This document shows positions 62,720-64,000 of a stretch of 64,000 nucleotides of DNA, piece by piece. Position 1 is the stretch's first letter. Each line of letters begins with the position of its first letter. Under the pieces are notes generated by a model, which saw nothing but the letters and a program-made list of their open reading frames with translations, made no database searches and was not told where the DNA came from. The position numbers were made by a program, and so were the translations under genes. The stretch is from Stratiformator vulcanicus (GTDB taxonomy: Bacteria; Planctomycetota; Planctomycetia; Planctomycetales; Planctomycetaceae). The stretch lies in assembly GCF_007744515.1 (NCBI RefSeq), contig NZ_CP036268.1, positions 1,002,529 through 1,066,528 of the forward strand, written 5' to 3'.

Positions 62720-63337
62720 TCAGTCTAAGTCTGAAGACGACGATGAAACGCGTTTTGCTTCAGGATGAATGCTGTTTGTCGTCATAAGCGGATACCGGTG
62801 ATAGACGTAACGAATGATTTGGCCGAGCGGTTTCGCACCAAACCGACTGACGACTGAGTCGATTGCTTCGCAATCGGCAGGTTTTTTTTGAAACAGCAAC
62901 TCTCGCAACTTCGATGCAACCACCTTGCCGTCATCAGTCAACGTGAATACTTTCTCCCGGACTGGAATCGCTTGGTTCTCATTGGTGTCTCGGTCTGAGT
63001 CGGTGGCAATGTCTTCAAGAAGAAGAGCCTCTTCCCGTGTCGCGTAGACAGACTCGACTTCCCGCTCCTCAATTTCAACCAGCCCACATCCGTCAAGAAA
63101 GTCAACGGCTTCGTGAACTCCCTTCGAGAATGGGCCGAAGTTCCAAGGGACGAAGTCGAACATTCTCCCAATGCCCTCAAAGGGCGTTTCTTCTTCAAGA
63201 ATGAAAACAAGCTTCTGTAGTCGTGTGACGCCAGCGAGACTCCTCCGCCGAAGTAGCCTTTCATTTGCCTCGAGTATCAGCAACACGACATCCTCTGGGT
63301 CGAATTGGATATCTATTACTTTATGTGTCGCGTCCAT
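62720..63337 (-). CDS. Panacea/SocA-like (DUF4065-related) protein
   Basis: 205 residues from ATG 63337 (an aaggg site lies upstream; the frame is open to 63520). Family-like motifs are GVTRLQKLVFILEEE, FDFVPWNFGPFSKGVHEAVDFLDGCGLV and the C-terminal VSRFGAKPLGQIIRYVYHRYP. The pattern T-x-L-Q-K-L-x-F...F-x-x-G-P-F/Y-S resembles Panacea/SocA-type antitoxins and related prokaryotic regulators. It is the first gene of the tight four-gene cluster. The match is by eye, so a distinct family is possible. Confidence 0.55.
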   Translation of the reverse strand: MDATHKVIDIQFDPEDVVLLILEANERLLRRRSLAGVTRLQKLVFILEEETPFEGIGRMFDFVPWNFGPFSKGVHEAVDFLDGCGLVEIEEREVESVYATREEALLLEDIATDSDRDTNENQAIPVREKVFTLTDDGKVVASKLRELLFQKKPADCEAIDSVVSRFGAKPLGQIIRYVYHRYPLMTTNSIHPEAKRVSSSSSDLD

Positions 63338-63430
63338 ATCGGCCGAACCCTTCGTAGGGCACCTTGTGTTCAGATATCGTATCAGTGTTGACCCAAGTAT
63401 CGCAACACTGGCGGCTACCGCCGGGTGCCC

Positions 63431-63449
63431 CTGCGGGCTAGTCCCGCAG
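63431..63449. repeat. Perfect 7-base hairpin at the island border
   Basis: ctgcggg (63431-63437) and cccgcag (63443-63449) pair perfectly around loop ctagt. It lies about 95 bases upstream of the first gene of the four-gene island and shares the word ctgcggg with the dispersed repeat. Confidence 0.7.
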
Positions 63450-63583
63450 TGCGGCTGACTCGGACGGATGGAATTCCCGTTGCACGGCTTTCGTCCCGCC
63501 CAGAGGTTGAATCGATGCAACGTGGTGGCAGCCGATGGTCTCGATCCGAGCTGCCGGACAAGCCGGGCAGTGGCACCCTGTCG

Positions 63584-64000
63584 TCAACCTCCCGCGGCCT
63601 GACGTCTTCTTAACAACTCCTTTCGAATCGCCTCATCACTGATGTGGGCGTATTTTTCTTCGAGGGTTTGCGGTGGCGACGGTGTGGGTATTGGTGGCGG
63701 TGGGTTGGTCGGGTCCATCAGGCGTTCGGGGACGGGGTCGGCGAGCCAGGGGAGGGGTTCCTGGGGGAGCAGTGGTGGCAGCGGGGGGAAGTCGTAGAGG
63801 TTGTGGTTCGGTTTGATCTTTTCGGGGGGCGGTTCGAGCAGCGGGTCGGGGACTTTGCCGGTGCGGTCGTAGGCTTCCCAGTTGATGTGCAGCTTCTCGA
63901 TTGAGCCGAAGTGCTTGTAGATCGTGGCGAGCGAGAACCCGGCGTGGCGGTCGAGTTGCGTCGTCGTCACACGCACGTTGCCGAGATAGCGACGGACGTC
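63584..64000 (-). CDS. Partial protein with proline-rich middle (5' end beyond window)
   Basis: The frame is open to the right window edge, so the N terminus is missing (139 visible residues). The visible N-terminal part DVRRYLGNVRVTTTQLDRHAGFSLATIYKHFGSIEKLHINWEAY resembles a helix-turn-helix-like region (T-x-x-Q-L-x-x...F-S-x-A-T-I-Y-K-H-F), perhaps of a phage or DNA-binding protein. A proline-rich stretch (LLEPPPEK...PPPPIPTPSPP) and a short basic tail follow. The product is not identified. Confidence 0.45.
   Translation of the reverse strand, partial: DVRRYLGNVRVTTTQLDRHAGFSLATIYKHFGSIEKLHINWEAYDRTGKVPDPLLEPPPEKIKPNHNLYDFPPLPPLLPQEPLPWLADPVPERLMDPTNPPPPIPTPSPPQTLEEKYAHISDEAIRKELLRRRQAAGG

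Overview
The window is one contiguous piece of a bacterial chromosome, moderately GC-rich, and almost certainly from the Planctomycetota, probably the Planctomycetales. The evidence is a DUF1559 major prepilin-like protein with the H-x-G-G...D-G tail motif, a multihaem cytochrome fused to an LVIVD propeller, a DUF1080 protein, a DUF6807 (PmoA-like) protein, an exported protein carrying the planctomycete N-terminal IEPLEQR-type motif, a DUF1573 protein, and many tiny toxin-antitoxin pairs. The species cannot be named from the sequence alone.

Layout. 0-8.7 kb: a 5'-truncated multihaem cytochrome, a lipoprotein, a DUF1559 protein, nadD with a toxin-antitoxin pair coupled to its 3' end, and htpG. 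8.8-13.7 kb (minus strand): an NYN-cold-shock fusion, a nitroreductase, a conserved hypothetical, and hslU and hslV separated by a ParDE-like pair. 13.8-22.2 kb (plus): a lone SpoA/FliN-like protein, a TrpG/PabA amidotransferase, a CDP-alcohol phosphatidyltransferase, riboflavin synthase, a four-helix-bundle cassette flanked by inverted repeats, rsmA, a PhyH-type dioxygenase with a second coupled toxin-antitoxin pair, guaB and an exported protein. 22.2-24.3 kb (minus): a CBS-hybrid histidine kinase.

24.7-35.3 kb (plus): glycogen synthase followed by a GalT-like nucleotidylyltransferase, a DUF1080 protein, a MacB/LolD-type ABC permease and ATPase separated by an unusual repeat element, an ABC exporter, an exported protein and a YfcE-type phosphoesterase. 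35.3-44 kb: an ammonium transporter, a toxin-antitoxin-like pair, a ClpP-like protein, a DUF6807 protein, an M16-fold protein without its metal site, and two AT-richer minus-strand genes. 44-59.7 kb: tRNA-Val(CAC), a tandem GNAT protein, a VOC protein, panE-like, trkA-like, PilZ, a sugar isomerase-like protein, a PH-like membrane protein, a GH57 glucanotransferase, a DUF1573 protein and a thioredoxin-NHL protein.

60.4-63.3 kb is a compact four-gene minus-strand operon of lower GC, bordered by hairpin repeats. It encodes a Panacea/SocA-like protein, a membrane protein, a PD-(D/E)xK nuclease-like protein and a barrel-like protein of unknown function. This is the best candidate here for an undescribed accessory or defence system. 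The second structural highlight is a family of purine-rich inverted-repeat elements (14.75, 17.0-17.4 and 30.0-30.16 kb), one of which encloses the four-helix-bundle gene.

The housekeeping content (NAD, riboflavin, GMP, rRNA methylation, phospholipid, proteostasis, K+ and ammonium transport) is ordinary and dispersed rather than in large pathway operons, as is usual in this phylum. Glycan storage is represented by glgA, the GalT-like gene and the GH57 gene.
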